Of a stretch of 40,730 nt of DNA, positions 30,042-37,795 are shown in pieces (position 1 is the stretch's first letter; the number at the start of each line of letters is the position of its first letter). The position numbers and the translations under genes are program-made. The notes under the pieces were generated by a model. The model made no database searches, had not been told where the DNA came from, and worked only from the letters and a program-made list of their open reading frames with translations. Origin of the DNA: a virus; the IMG/VR virus record IMGVR_UViG_3300036827_000022, positions 1 to 40,730 of that record. One strand, written 5' to 3'.

Positions 30042-31078
30042 GCTCTCACCGGAGAAAGCATTTCTTCAAGTATTCTCTTGCTCGTATATCTAGGTTCCCA
30101 TCCATAGGCGGCGCGGAACTTACGGGAATTCGTCACCCACCAAATATGATCACCAGAACGGGCCGGGCCCGTCTGTGTTTCGAGTTTTCTGCCCAGCAAG
30201 TTCTCGCACATCACGATGGCCTCGCGCACTGAACAATTCGACATTCGTCCACCGCCGAGGTTGAATACTTCTCCGGCCGTCGGGTTGCGGTAGAAAGCAT
30301 CGAACGCCCGAACGAGGTCGGAGCTGTGAAGATTGTCGCGCACTTGCTTTCCGCTGTATCCGTATATCGTGTACGGGATGCCTTCACGCAGGCAGCGCGT
30401 CAGGTATGCGAGAAATCCATGTTGTTTGGCTCCGGCGTGCGCTGGCCCAGTCAGGCAGCCGCATCGGAAACAAACAGTTTTCATTCCGAAGTAGCGGCCA
30501 TATTCTTGAACCAGAACGTCGGCCGCGAGCTTCGACGCTCCAAAAAGGCTATGCAGAGACTGATCCACTGACATGCTTTCCGAAATCCCTTGCCAATATT
30601 CGTGGTTGACTGAAATCTCCCAGCGCGTCTCGCACTCGACCAGCGGCAGACTGTTCGTCGTGTCGCCATAAACTTTGTTCGTCGAAAGGAAAATGAAGAC
30701 GGCCTCTGGGCAAAATACTCGTGTCAATTCCAAGAGCGTGGACGTGGCGACTGCATTGGTCGTGAAGTCGATTGCAGGATACTTGCCGGCCCAGTCGTGC
30801 GATGGCTGCGCTGCGGCATGAATAACCAAGCTGATGTCTGATCCGTAATGGCGAAAAATTCGGGCGAGTTCTTGAAAATTCCTGATGTCCACAAATTCGT
30901 GCTTGTAGGTCTTGATGGATTCCAGCCTGATTTGCGCCGCTGAGGTTGAGGCGTAGCTGCCGAAATATTCCGCGCGCATGTCGTTGTCTATGCCGATGAC
31001 TTGGTGCGTATTGCTGAAATGTTCTGCCGAGGCAGAGCCTACGAGACCGCATGAGCCCGTTATGATCGCCACGCTCAT
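30038..31078 (-). CDS. CDP-paratose 2-epimerase-like SDR sugar epimerase
   Basis: Start ATG 31076-31078 overlaps the upstream stop by ATGA, giving 346 residues. The Rossmann motif is TGSCGLVGSA (residues 7-16). The substrate motif FGASKLAADVLVQEYGRYFG has Phe at the usual YxxxK tyrosine position, which I recall as common in this subfamily. Further family blocks are GYSGKQVRDNLHSSDL, GEVFNLGGGRMSNCS and RSGDHIWWVTNSRKF. The family inverts a sugar carbon on an NDP sugar, such as CDP-paratose to CDP-tyvelose. The exact substrate here is not proven. Confidence 0.86.
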   Translation of the reverse strand: MSVAIITGSCGLVGSASAEHFSNTHQVIGIDNDMRAEYFGSYASTSAAQIRLESIKTYKHEFVDIRNFQELARIFRHYGSDISLVIHAAAQPSHDWAGKYPAIDFTTNAVATSTLLELTRVFCPEAVFIFLSTNKVYGDTTNSLPLVECETRWEISVNHEYWQGISESMSVDQSLHSLFGASKLAADVLVQEYGRYFGMKTVCFRCGCLTGPAHAGAKQHGFLAYLTRCLREGIPYTIYGYSGKQVRDNLHSSDLVRAFDAFYRNPTAGEVFNLGGGRMSNCSVREAIVMCENLLGRKLETQTGPARSGDHIWWVTNSRKFRAAYGWEPRYTSKRILEEMLSPVRA

Positions 31079-31872
31079 ATCGTCTTGCCGTCCCACCCGC
31101 TCATCTCAGCGTCGGTTATCCTGTGGCCGAACAACTCCTTGCGCCGCTCGCGGTTCGTCAGCATCGCGCGGCATTGTGCTACGCGCTCCTGAAAAGTTCC
31201 AGTAGGCCGTTCGCGTCCTGGAGGCGAGTTGTAACCCCACCAACCAGCGTGAGTCGCAAGCGGAACAGGTGGGAAGAGAGTTTTCCATCCATGATGCTCA
31301 ATACAGCGTAGGAAAAATCCGTCTTGCTCTGCACCACCGCGCTTGTATTTTGAGTTTGGGAACATTTCTTCGTCGAGGACTCGCTGCATTTCTTCGCGCG
31401 ATGGTGAGAAATATCCAGGAACGATGTGCGTGAGGGCGTGACGCAAACACTCGGCATTCCAGCTCGCACAAGGGGATTCGTACCAGTTCTCGATGTGACC
31501 TGATCCGATGCGACCGCAGACCGCAGCGAATCGTCCTGTAGAAAGTTGCTGCCGAGCCCACGATAAATAGCCTTTGTGGATGATCGTGTCGTCCTCGATG
31601 AGATGGACAACTTCGGCGGCCGGACAGGATTCAAGAATATATTCGCAGGCCTTCATAAGATTCCAACTGTTGCCGTAAAAAGAGTGGTTCCAGCGCTGGA
31701 CGGCAAGAGCCCCAAACTTCAGGCACACTTTCTGCGCATCTCCGGACCAATGGTCGCGGTCGCTGAATACCTCGGCTGGAATCGTCTCGTCCTCCCTGCG
31801 AATGGCTTCTAGGCAAAGACAGAGTAATTCGTCCCTGTCCATCGCGGTCACGATTACAACGTCATTCCTCAT
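31075..31872 (-). CDS. Glycosyltransferase-like protein (third)
   Basis: A 265-residue protein with MRNDVVIVTAMDRDELLCLC at the N-terminus and VVHLIEDDTIIHKGYLSWA near residues 88-106, the acidic GT-A motif. GAGGG lies about 6 nt before the ATG. It opens the ATGA-coupled operon of the cassette. The substrate is unknown; the closest role is adding a sugar to a surface glycan. Confidence 0.82.
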   Translation of the reverse strand: MRNDVVIVTAMDRDELLCLCLEAIRREDETIPAEVFSDRDHWSGDAQKVCLKFGALAVQRWNHSFYGNSWNLMKACEYILESCPAAEVVHLIEDDTIIHKGYLSWARQQLSTGRFAAVCGRIGSGHIENWYESPCASWNAECLRHALTHIVPGYFSPSREEMQRVLDEEMFPNSKYKRGGAEQDGFFLRCIEHHGWKTLFPPVPLATHAGWWGYNSPPGRERPTGTFQERVAQCRAMLTNRERRKELFGHRITDAEMSGWDGKTI

Positions 31873-31949
31873 CTGCTACCCTCAGGAGCCTGTCGAGTTC
31901 TAGTTCAAAGGCTTTTTTGCGCGTAGAGCAAGGTCAAGTGCGCGCAAGG

Positions 31950-32150
31950 TCAATAAAGACAATCCAGAAGCTCCATGGCTTTCTCGTTAGGTATCAGACA
32001 GGTCTCTTTAGATTTTCCGAGCACCCAATAGAGAGCCTGTGCTCGTTGATTCAGTAGGGTAAATAAAGTTCCGGATGTCAATTTGCGCGAATCGATGACT
32101 TTCATAATGGACCGCAACTCATTGAATACTTCCTCCTCCGTCTTCATCAT
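31950..32150 (-). CDS. Small hypothetical protein at the start of the glycan cassette region
   Basis: A 66-residue protein starting MMKTEEEVFNELRSIMKVID, acidic and helical, with GGAGAG about 7 nt upstream; ATG at 32147 is the alternative start. It lies about 77 bp upstream of the first glycosyltransferase gene. I do not recognise the family. Confidence 0.65.
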   Translation of the reverse strand: MMKTEEEVFNELRSIMKVIDSRKLTSGTLFTLLNQRAQALYWVLGKSKETCLIPNEKAMELLDCLY

Positions 32151-32231
32151 TTGCTTCTCTCCTGGTGTTGCTCGCCGCCGATTTGGACGTCGATCTCACG
32201 GCGGCCTGATTCTGCCCTTGCCCTTGCCTCT

Positions 32232-32471
32232 CTACGCGGGCGGCTTCTTGACCTCTCGGATGGCCACCTGTTTCCCGCACGTAAATCCGAAGATTACTGC
32301 CGCGCAACCTAGTAAAAGTTCTCCCACAAACAGGCAGCCATGAACGCCAAGGTCATTTCGCATGGGGCACGGGTAGGTCGAAGCGTTAGCCGCTAGCAGT
32401 CCCATAATCCACAGGGCCAGCGAGCCGCTAAATCTAGCCGAATACGGTACGTGTTTACGTTCGTCGCTCAT
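32232..32471 (-). CDS. Small protein with two membrane segments, holin-like candidate
   Basis: From ATG 32469-32471, with AAAGGA 8 nt upstream and an ATGA overlap with the zinc-finger gene, the product is 79 residues. Hydrophobic segments SGSLALWIMGLLAANAS and CLFVGELLLGCAAVIFGF are separated by a short Cys-bearing loop, and the C-terminus is basic. Size and layout fit a class II holin, but no endolysin gene is visible in this window, so this remains a guess. Confidence 0.65.
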   Translation of the reverse strand: MSDERKHVPYSARFSGSLALWIMGLLAANASTYPCPMRNDLGVHGCLFVGELLLGCAAVIFGFTCGKQVAIREVKKPPA

Positions 32472-32647
32472 CGTCCTATTCCTTTCCTCGCGGCTGGCTC
32501 GGCGCACTTACATATCGGTCTTGGCTTGCCGCACTTCGGACAGTCTGGGATGTAGAGATTTGGGCTGCTCTGTGCGCGTCGTAGCCTTTCTTCAATATCG
32601 GGGCAGGTACAGTCACTCAGATCGTTACGACATTTCGCACACCACAT
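32468..32647 (-). CDS. Small 59-residue double zinc-finger protein
   Basis: ATG 32645-32647 has GGAGG about 8 nt upstream. The peptide begins MWCAKCRNDLSDCTC and carries a second Cys cluster (CPKCGKPRPICKC), so it probably binds two zinc ions. Its stop overlaps the following membrane protein gene (ATGA). The function is unknown; such proteins often bind nucleic acid. Confidence 0.75.
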   Translation of the reverse strand: MWCAKCRNDLSDCTCPDIEERLRRAQSSPNLYIPDCPKCGKPRPICKCAEPAARKGIGR

Positions 32648-32917
32648 TTACCGGTCCTCCTTGGCTGGCTCGGCGGGGGCGGAGAGGACGGCGATGCGCC
32701 GCTGGAATGCAGCAGCGTCCTTTTCGCTCAAGGTTGCTCCAGTTGCCCAAATAAGTTCATCGAGCCTCGCATCCCGCAGCGCGTTGGCGAGCCGTTGAGC
32801 GAGCATTACTGCAATCGCTGTTATCGGTTGTGGAGATAGAACCAACAAGGCGGTCTCCGCTGCCCACTTACAATGCTCCTCCGTTACGGGTGCATCCGGT
32901 CTAGCTGTGGTGGTCAT
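32648..32917 (-). CDS. Hypothetical 89-residue protein
   Basis: I choose ATG 32915-32917, which overlaps the Lar-like gene stop by ATGA, over 32932. The product (MTTTARPDAPVTEEHCKWAA) is Ala/Leu-rich and probably helical (AMLAQRLANALRDARLDEL). It is not recognised. The coupling supports a real gene. Confidence 0.65.
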   Translation of the reverse strand: MTTTARPDAPVTEEHCKWAAETALLVLSPQPITAIAVMLAQRLANALRDARLDELIWATGATLSEKDAAAFQRRIAVLSAPAEPAKEDR

Positions 32918-33123
32918 GGGCGAAGATTCCAATTCTCTAAAGCATTACGTCTGGTTGACCCGCACACACTAGGTGCAACTTTGCAGCAGTCATTGGCGCA
33001 GGAGATTAGTCTCTTCTGTGGCCCGCCACCGTGCCAGTACTGAATCATCGGCTGCTCGCCACAAAACGGGCACGGTTTAGCGTCCGATACGCTTAAAACT
33101 TGTTCCGGTCTAGCTGTGTCCAT
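32914..33123 (-). CDS. Lar-like restriction-alleviation zinc protein
   Basis: This 69-residue protein matches the Lar-like pattern: KPCPFCGEQPMIQYWHGGG, then a second Cys group (CANDCCK) and a closing ALENWNLRP. Lar proteins modulate host type I restriction in the Rac prophage and are often found in phages. GAGG precedes the ATG by 6 nt. The gene overlaps the HNH gene upstream by 14 bp. Confidence 0.75.
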   Translation of the reverse strand: MDTARPEQVLSVSDAKPCPFCGEQPMIQYWHGGGPQKRLISCANDCCKVAPSVCGSTRRNALENWNLRP

Positions 33124-33580
33124 TGTCAGCCTCTGAGTTCAAAAGATTTTGCGCGTGCTTCGAGCGGTGCGAGCTGTCTCTCAATCTTTCGCATACGTAG
33201 CAGCGCCGACCGCCACCATATATTCTGATATTTGCTCCTGCCAAGGCATGGCCGCGCTTACAGAACACCTTTTGAGTGTTCCCGTGCCGACCCTTGGCAA
33301 CCATGTCCTCAATGTTGAGTTTTTGTGTTCCTAGGAATAGATGCTTGGGGTTAAAACACTTTCGGTTATCGCAGTGATGTAAAACGAACAGCTTGCTTCC
33401 GCGTGGTAACCCTAAGAATAAATGCGCCGCGATGCGGTGGACGCACATCGCGACTCCGTAAAATCTCATCCGTCCATATCCAGAAGGGTACAGATTCCCC
33501 GTCCAGTTCCAGCATCCGGTGTCTGGATCGAAGATGTAATTGTTAATTAAATCGACGCGCCTTTTTCTCGGTAGTCGCAT
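33110..33580 (-). CDS. HNH endonuclease (early region)
   Basis: A 156-residue protein with HNH_3 features: DTGCWNWTGNLYPSGYGRM, VHRIAAHLFLGLPRGS, VLHHCDNRKCFNPKHLFLGT, and a C-terminal CKRGH/CYVCER zinc pair. GGAG lies 5 nt before the ATG. Likely a free-standing homing-type nuclease. It is on the same strand as its neighbours, unlike the late-region HNH gene. Confidence 0.85.
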   Translation of the reverse strand: MRLPRKRRVDLINNYIFDPDTGCWNWTGNLYPSGYGRMRFYGVAMCVHRIAAHLFLGLPRGSKLFVLHHCDNRKCFNPKHLFLGTQKLNIEDMVAKGRHGNTQKVFCKRGHALAGANIRIYGGGRRCYVCERLRDSSHRSKHAQNLLNSEADNGHS

Positions 33581-33610
33581 TGGTCTCCTGCCGTCACGCG
33601 GGCCAAATCC

Positions 33611-34297
33611 TTACTTCTTTGCCTCTTCTAAAACTCGGATGATCGGGGCGAGAGAGTCCGCACACCGCCTGAACGCGAATGCGGCATCAACGGAAGGGCT
33701 GGCCTCGTAACCAGCCATCCACGTATCCTTGCAGGCCCGCAGTTGCCCGAGCGCGGACGCGAGCGCAGCCGCCAGCACGACGACTTCAGGATTTAATGGT
33801 CCTTCCCCTTTATAGTCCGCCGCGAATACGATCCGTCCCATCATGGTTATCACGTGCGGAATCTTGGCGGCTCGCCGCACTATGCAAGTCGCGCAGAGAA
33901 CTCCGCCAACTTCTGGATGGATCAATTTCCACTGTTCGGCTGAGAGAGTAAAATCAAGATGCTGCGTTTCATAGTTCATGCCGCAGTCCAAGCAGCGAAT
34001 GGGAGCCTCCGCGTCGGCCACCTCGTCAACCAACTCCCGCGTTACCAGCGGATTCTCGATTGCTGTATTCCCGTAAGCGAAACTTCGTCGCTGTTCTTCT
34101 GCCCCAGTCAGGTTCACGCGCTCCTTGGCCAGCTTCGCGTGGGAAGGGTCATTGCAGTAGACGGCGGTTACTTCGTTGCGCGTGGGCATCTTGTGGCCAT
34201 CCCTGCAATACTGCCGACACTGTTCGGCTAACTCGGTATAGCCAGCGGCCTGATTCCAGTTAGCGTTCGATTCGCATTGCGGGCATATCTCGCTCAT
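33611..34297 (-). CDS. Hypothetical multi-zinc-site protein
   Basis: A 228-residue protein starting MSEICPQCESNANWNQAAGY. Cys pairs occur at CPQC, CRQYC, CLDCGMN and CATCIVRRA. It overlaps the next gene by ATGA. The N- and middle regions are probably zinc-binding, the C-terminus helical. No family recognised. Confidence 0.7.
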   Translation of the reverse strand: MSEICPQCESNANWNQAAGYTELAEQCRQYCRDGHKMPTRNEVTAVYCNDPSHAKLAKERVNLTGAEEQRRSFAYGNTAIENPLVTRELVDEVADAEAPIRCLDCGMNYETQHLDFTLSAEQWKLIHPEVGGVLCATCIVRRAAKIPHVITMMGRIVFAADYKGEGPLNPEVVVLAAALASALGQLRACKDTWMAGYEASPSVDAAFAFRRCADSLAPIIRVLEEAKK

Positions 34298-34749
34298 TTT
34301 CTAGTCTCCCCTTCCAACTCTCGGGTGATGGCGTCCCCGCGCATGAATGCTTCTACCTTTAGGGCGATGGCGTCCCAGTTAAAGCGGCACATTGCCCACG
34401 TGACTTCCCGCACTACACAATTGCGTTTCGCTATCTCCCGCAGCTTCTCGCCCGTGAGCTGCTCGCGCTGGGGTATGGCGGGTGGGGTGAGGGCACGGCA
34501 ATCTCGTGCTGCTACGGCAGACCAAAACTCATCATTGAGCGTTTCCATCTTACGAGCGCAAGTCTCGATGGCCTCCGCATAGGCTTGCTGGCGGATGAGC
34601 TCATCGCGCCATGTAGCCTGATCTCTTGGCGATGAAACATGAGCGAAGTGGAAGTTTTCGCAGCCGCATAAACACCGTGGCTTATGTTGCGAGCGGAAAT
34701 CACCGCAATAGCAAATATCTGAACCATGCCGCACTCGTTTGAGGCTCAT
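34294..34749 (-). CDS. Hypothetical Cys-rich 151-residue protein
   Basis: The N-terminus has the Cys/His pattern CYCGDFRSQHKPRCLCGCEN, likely one zinc site, followed by a long helix (DELIRQQAYAEAIETCARKM). It overlaps its two neighbours by 4 bp. I do not recognise the family. Confidence 0.7.
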   Translation of the reverse strand: MSLKRVRHGSDICYCGDFRSQHKPRCLCGCENFHFAHVSSPRDQATWRDELIRQQAYAEAIETCARKMETLNDEFWSAVAARDCRALTPPAIPQREQLTGEKLREIAKRNCVVREVTWAMCRFNWDAIALKVEAFMRGDAITRELEGETRK

Positions 34750-34961
34750 GATTTACTCCTCCCTTTCTTCGGGCGGGGCAGGCGCTCAACGATCTGTACT
34801 AATTTGACGATCTTGTAATTCGGGCGGCGGACCTCTGGTACGGTGCGCAAATATCTCTCAGCCGCAACGCGAACATGCCACACCTGCGGATAGTCTATCG
34901 AATGCAGTATTCCGGTAGCGCCATGGTATGCGAGCGCGTATAGCGTCAATCGTGTCCTCAC
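34746..34961 (-). CDS. Hypothetical 71-residue basic protein
   Basis: Start GTG 34959-34961, in a GTGA overlap with the upstream mini-ORF stop. The product starts MRTRLTLYALAYHGATGILH and ends in a basic tail PRPKKGRSKS. The family is unknown. Confidence 0.6.
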   Translation of the reverse strand: MRTRLTLYALAYHGATGILHSIDYPQVWHVRVAAERYLRTVPEVRRPNYKIVKLVQIVERLPRPKKGRSKS

Positions 34962-35008
34962 TTTGCCATCTCCTCCAGCTTCCGCCAGTCCTCGGGGCGC
35001 CGGTTCAC
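34958..35008 (-). CDS. Possible 16-residue mini-ORF bridging two genes
   Basis: The frame begins with GTG overlapping the upstream stop (GTGA) and ends with TGA overlapping the next GTG. The peptide (MNRRPEDWRKLEEMAK) is charged. Its strict fit between two overlaps suggests a translational bridge rather than a functional protein. Confidence 0.3.
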   Translation of the reverse strand: MNRRPEDWRKLEEMAK

Positions 35009-35349
35009 GTCCGCAACTCCCTCGTATTGAAGAAATCTCGCAGATCCGGCTCTTGGCTCATGATCTTGCGTGCGTAACGGCTGTAGTACCGATCGTCAAG
35101 TTTGAAATGTTCCTCAGGGCCGCGCGTGCCCGTATCGTAGTGCCAGCGCATCACGGCCCATATCGTCTTGATCGAGTACCGCGTGAATCCTCGTGCTTTG
35201 ATCTGCCGCGCATAGTTCACTAAAACTCTGTACACCTTCGGATTCTGCTGATGGAAATATTCAAAGCGTTCCTGGGCCGACGCGAAGTGCTTGATCAGCC
35301 GCGGCGTCTCGTCGAACAGGTTTAGAGTTGTTCCGCTTTGAGTGTCCAT
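35005..35349 (-). CDS. Conserved phage protein, replication-region type
   Basis: From ATG 35347-35349 the product is 114 residues, starting MDTQSGTTLNLFD. It carries RFEYFHQQNPKVYRVLVNYA, then TRYSIKTIWAVMRWHYDTGT and YYSRYARKIMSQEPDLRDFF, a pattern I recognise from a widespread uncharacterised phage protein found near replication genes. The longer frame to 35421 shadows the nuclease gene. The function is not known. Confidence 0.78.
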   Translation of the reverse strand: MDTQSGTTLNLFDETPRLIKHFASAQERFEYFHQQNPKVYRVLVNYARQIKARGFTRYSIKTIWAVMRWHYDTGTRGPEEHFKLDDRYYSRYARKIMSQEPDLRDFFNTRELRT

Positions 35350-35672
35350 GTCTTGCGTTTTCCGCGTGGGCCGCGCTTGGCCCACGAGTGAAGGAATATT
35401 TTCCCGCCGGCCGACTTCCACAGTTCCGCCAACGGTTCGGCCAGAATCTTTTCGCGCCGCGCATTGTGGTTGCTGCCGCTGGTCACCTGCACGAGTGCGA
35501 TTACTCCCTGAAACGGAATGACGTCGTCGCGCCGCGCAACCAAAAGATCACCGAATCCATAGCAGTCTTTCGTTACGAACTTTCCGGGGATCGGCAAGCG
35601 CTGCTCAACTCGGGCCACAATGAACCCTTCGTCGCGGAGAAATTTAGTGCTGCGGCTTGACGGAGAGGCCAT
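35322..35672 (-). CDS. PD-(D/E)XK/VRR-NUC-like nuclease candidate
   Basis: A 116-residue protein with the segments FIVARVEQRLPIPGKFVTKD, GFGDLLVARRD and IALVQVTSGSNHNARREKI. The order E...GD...QVT resembles small PD-(D/E)XK nucleases such as VRR-NUC or Holliday junction resolvase-like proteins, but Gln stands where Glu is normal. It may cut branched DNA during replication or recombination. Similarity is by eye only. Confidence 0.6.
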   Translation of the reverse strand: MASPSSRSTKFLRDEGFIVARVEQRLPIPGKFVTKDCYGFGDLLVARRDDVIPFQGVIALVQVTSGSNHNARREKILAEPLAELWKSAGGKIFLHSWAKRGPRGKRKTWTLKAEQL

Positions 35673-35878
35673 TAGCCGACATCCTCCAATTCAACTTCTT
35701 CGGGCGTGATCGTGCAGGGAATTCCTTTGCGCTCGGCCACGCGCGCCACGCGCATCAGCCACTCGTTCTTGTCGCCCGTGCGCACCTTGTCGGGAAACCA
35801 TATCCGGTTGCCTACTGCTTTCTTGAAGCGCTCACTGGCGGCAAAGCGGTCCTCGAGGATTTGTTCTTCGGGTGTCAT
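35672..35878 (-). CDS. Hypothetical 68-residue protein
   Basis: ATG 35876-35878 overlaps the upstream stop (ATGA). The product starts MTPEEQILEDRFAASERFKK and includes NRIWFPDKVRTGDKNEWLMR. The stop overlaps the nuclease ATG by one base (TAATG). The family is unknown. Confidence 0.68.
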   Translation of the reverse strand: MTPEEQILEDRFAASERFKKAVGNRIWFPDKVRTGDKNEWLMRVARVAERKGIPCTITPEEVELEDVG

Positions 35879-36351
35879 GCCGTTTTCCTCTGGCAGTTGT
35901 GGCGCTTCATGGCTGCCTTCGGTAGCCACGCATTGCAGAATTGGCATTGGACTTCCGGTTGGTGCGGCGGTTCTTTTCCTGTGTTCAATTCTCCTACTAT
36001 CCTATTGGCGCCTACCCTGGACCCTTTTCGGACTCTAAATGGACTCTTAACGGACTCCTTGGGGGCCAGACTTTGGACCCATAAATTGAACTTCGGGAGC
36101 GTATAGGAGTTGCTGTCTCCCCTAAATTTTCCTCCGCGAACGATGGTCAATTCTCCCACCCGCGCGAGGCTGTAGATGGACTCCACTACCGTTGAGCGAC
36201 CGAGCCTGGTTTCCTTGCAGATAGTCTTAATAGAGGGATGTGCCTCGCCTTCTTCGTCCGAAACATGATGCGCGATAACGAACATCACGAGACGGTCAGA
36301 GAGCCGAGATTCCGAATACCACGATGCCCACGTCGATGCCTGCCAACTCAT
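35875..36351 (-). CDS. Winged-helix replication-type protein with C-terminal zinc finger
   Basis: This 158-residue protein begins MSWQASTWASWYSESRLSDR, then LVMFVIAHHVSDEEGEAHPS and a winged helix-turn-helix (TICKETRLGRSTVVESIYSL). This is typical of phage replication initiator or helix-turn-helix proteins. The C-terminus carries a C2HC-type zinc finger (CQFCNAWLPKAAMKRHNC). It may recognise the replication origin. It overlaps the HNH gene upstream by 4 bp. Confidence 0.78.
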   Translation of the reverse strand: MSWQASTWASWYSESRLSDRLVMFVIAHHVSDEEGEAHPSIKTICKETRLGRSTVVESIYSLARVGELTIVRGGKFRGDSNSYTLPKFNLWVQSLAPKESVKSPFRVRKGSRVGANRIVGELNTGKEPPHQPEVQCQFCNAWLPKAAMKRHNCQRKTA

Positions 36352-36797
36352 ACACGCGCCCCTATCTGGCGTTTCCTTTCTTCGTAGCGCCTCGTCCTCT
36401 CACGGCCACAGGCATAGCAATCCCTACCTGTGGGGCGTATTTTGGTGTTCGAATCGTCAAAAGGGTGACCGTTCTTGCAGTGTGTCTTTAACGCGTTATG
36501 CGATGCTAGCGTGTCTCCGCGCAGTAGATTTTCCCTGCACGTTATAGGCTCCAAATGGCTAGGACGCACGCACCGGCGATTTCTACAAAGGTGGTCGGGT
36601 TGCAAGCCGATTCCCGCTGAGATTAGAAAATTGTGAGCTTGTATTTTTCTGGTTCCATCCCAAAATCTTCCGTAGCCGTCACCCGATATGTTGCCCTGCC
36701 ACAGCCAGCAATTGCCTAGATCAGGGAGATTCGCGGGAACCGAACCGTTCATATCCACGAGCGCCCAAAAACGTTCTACAACTGATAGCCTAGGCAT
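36348..36797 (-). CDS. HNH endonuclease (replication region)
   Basis: A 149-residue HNH protein: NCWLWQGNISGDGYGRF, AHNFLISAGIGLQPDHLCRN, RRCVRPSHLEPITCRENLLR, and a C-terminal CKNGHPF/CYACGRERT zinc pair. It overlaps its two neighbours by 4 and 8 bp. It probably is a homing-type nuclease, second of three in the early region. Confidence 0.85.
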   Translation of the reverse strand: MPRLSVVERFWALVDMNGSVPANLPDLGNCWLWQGNISGDGYGRFWDGTRKIQAHNFLISAGIGLQPDHLCRNRRCVRPSHLEPITCRENLLRGDTLASHNALKTHCKNGHPFDDSNTKIRPTGRDCYACGRERTRRYEERKRQIGARV

Positions 36798-37101
36798 CGC
36801 CCTCTTCTTTTTTTACTCGCACCTTAACGGATTCCTCCTCGTGCGTGATTTCGATCTCTACACCGTTATAGTGATATTTTTCTTTCTGGTGCGATTTCAT
36901 CAACCGAAGCAGGTCTTGTTTGAGGTCTACTTCTTGAGTGGTCAGTGCTTGCCGCCGATCGCGGATACTCGCGTAGCTCAATGCTGCATCGTGAAGTTCC
37001 TCGATCTTGGCGTCGTCCATCTCCGGCAGGCGTGCTTGCCGCGGTTTCCTACTGTGGTGCGGTGCCGGTTCGAGCTTGCGCTTCCTTGCTGCTTTTGCCA
37101 T
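36790..37101 (-). CDS. Conserved phage coiled-coil protein
   Basis: A 103-residue protein with a basic N-terminus (MAKAARKRKLEPAPHHSRKP) and a coiled coil (IEELHDAALSYASIRDRRQA), then the segment KYHYNGVEIEITHEEESVKV. I have seen this kind of small protein in phage replication regions. AGGAGG lies about 5 nt before the ATG. The function is unknown. Confidence 0.72.
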   Translation of the reverse strand: MAKAARKRKLEPAPHHSRKPRQARLPEMDDAKIEELHDAALSYASIRDRRQALTTQEVDLKQDLLRLMKSHQKEKYHYNGVEIEITHEEESVKVRVKKEEGDA

Positions 37102-37111
37102 CCGTTCCTCC

Positions 37112-37396
37112 TCAGGTGAATTTGAAATCTTTTTGCTTGGGCGGCGCGGGCCGCGTCCTGTCCTCGTGTTTTTTGTTGGCCGCGCGAAAGTCTTTTACGT
37201 TCCGGCAGACGGCGTGATGCGGCATGAGTTGCGAATCCGCTGTCGCCGAGAACGGCATCCACTTCCCGCTGCCGTCCGCTTTCTTCGGAGTCTTGAACCA
37301 AACCAGAGCAATTCCGCAGGAACACTGTTTGTTCGCATCTGGCACATGGACGTAACCAGCAGATTCAAGTTCTTGCAATGTGGCGGGGAATTTCAC
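37112..37396 (-). CDS. Small zinc-binding hypothetical protein
   Basis: From GTG 37394-37396, in a GTGA overlap with the upstream stop, the product is 94 residues: MKFPATLQELESAGYVHVPD, then CSCGIALVWFKTPKKADGSG and HHAVCRNVKDFR. The Cys/His set suggests one zinc site. The longer frame to 37600 shadows the upstream gene. Confidence 0.7.
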   Translation of the reverse strand: MKFPATLQELESAGYVHVPDANKQCSCGIALVWFKTPKKADGSGKWMPFSATADSQLMPHHAVCRNVKDFRAANKKHEDRTRPAPPKQKDFKFT

Positions 37397-37794
37397 CGCA
37401 GCCACTCCGGTATTTCTGCCTTCGGAGGCGATGGGCCTGGCTTCGGCCCTGTAGTCGTATCGTTCTCGCCCATCTCCAGAAGTTCCTTGATCCGCTCGGG
37501 CGTCAACTCTCGGAAGCAACGCAGTATTTCCTGGCCTACGATGTGCCGCGCCACCGTCACATTTACGATTTGCACAAGGATGCGATCCCATTCCAGCCAT
37601 ACTTGCCGATAGAGGTCGTTTGATTGCAGATCAAACGTGAAACGTGTTTTGTGGCCGGGCTTCTTACGCGCCTGCCGCTCCTGATCGACAAAGACGATGT
37701 GAGTCTTTTGATTCAGCGTGGCTTGATCATTCTTCGCCATCGCTGCGGCGACTTTTATTTTCAGCGCATTGAAATCTTCCAGGAGTGTGCCCAT
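37393..37794 (-). CDS. Hypothetical protein downstream of RecT
   Basis: A 133-residue protein (MGTLLEDFNALKIKVAAAMA) with FTFDLQSNDLYRQVWLEWDR and a proline-rich end (TGPKPGPSPPKAEIPEWLR). It follows the RecT-like gene by 1 bp and is coupled by GTGA to the next gene. The family is not recognised. Confidence 0.7.
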   Translation of the reverse strand: MGTLLEDFNALKIKVAAAMAKNDQATLNQKTHIVFVDQERQARKKPGHKTRFTFDLQSNDLYRQVWLEWDRILVQIVNVTVARHIVGQEILRCFRELTPERIKELLEMGENDTTTGPKPGPSPPKAEIPEWLR

Positions 37795-37795
37795 T

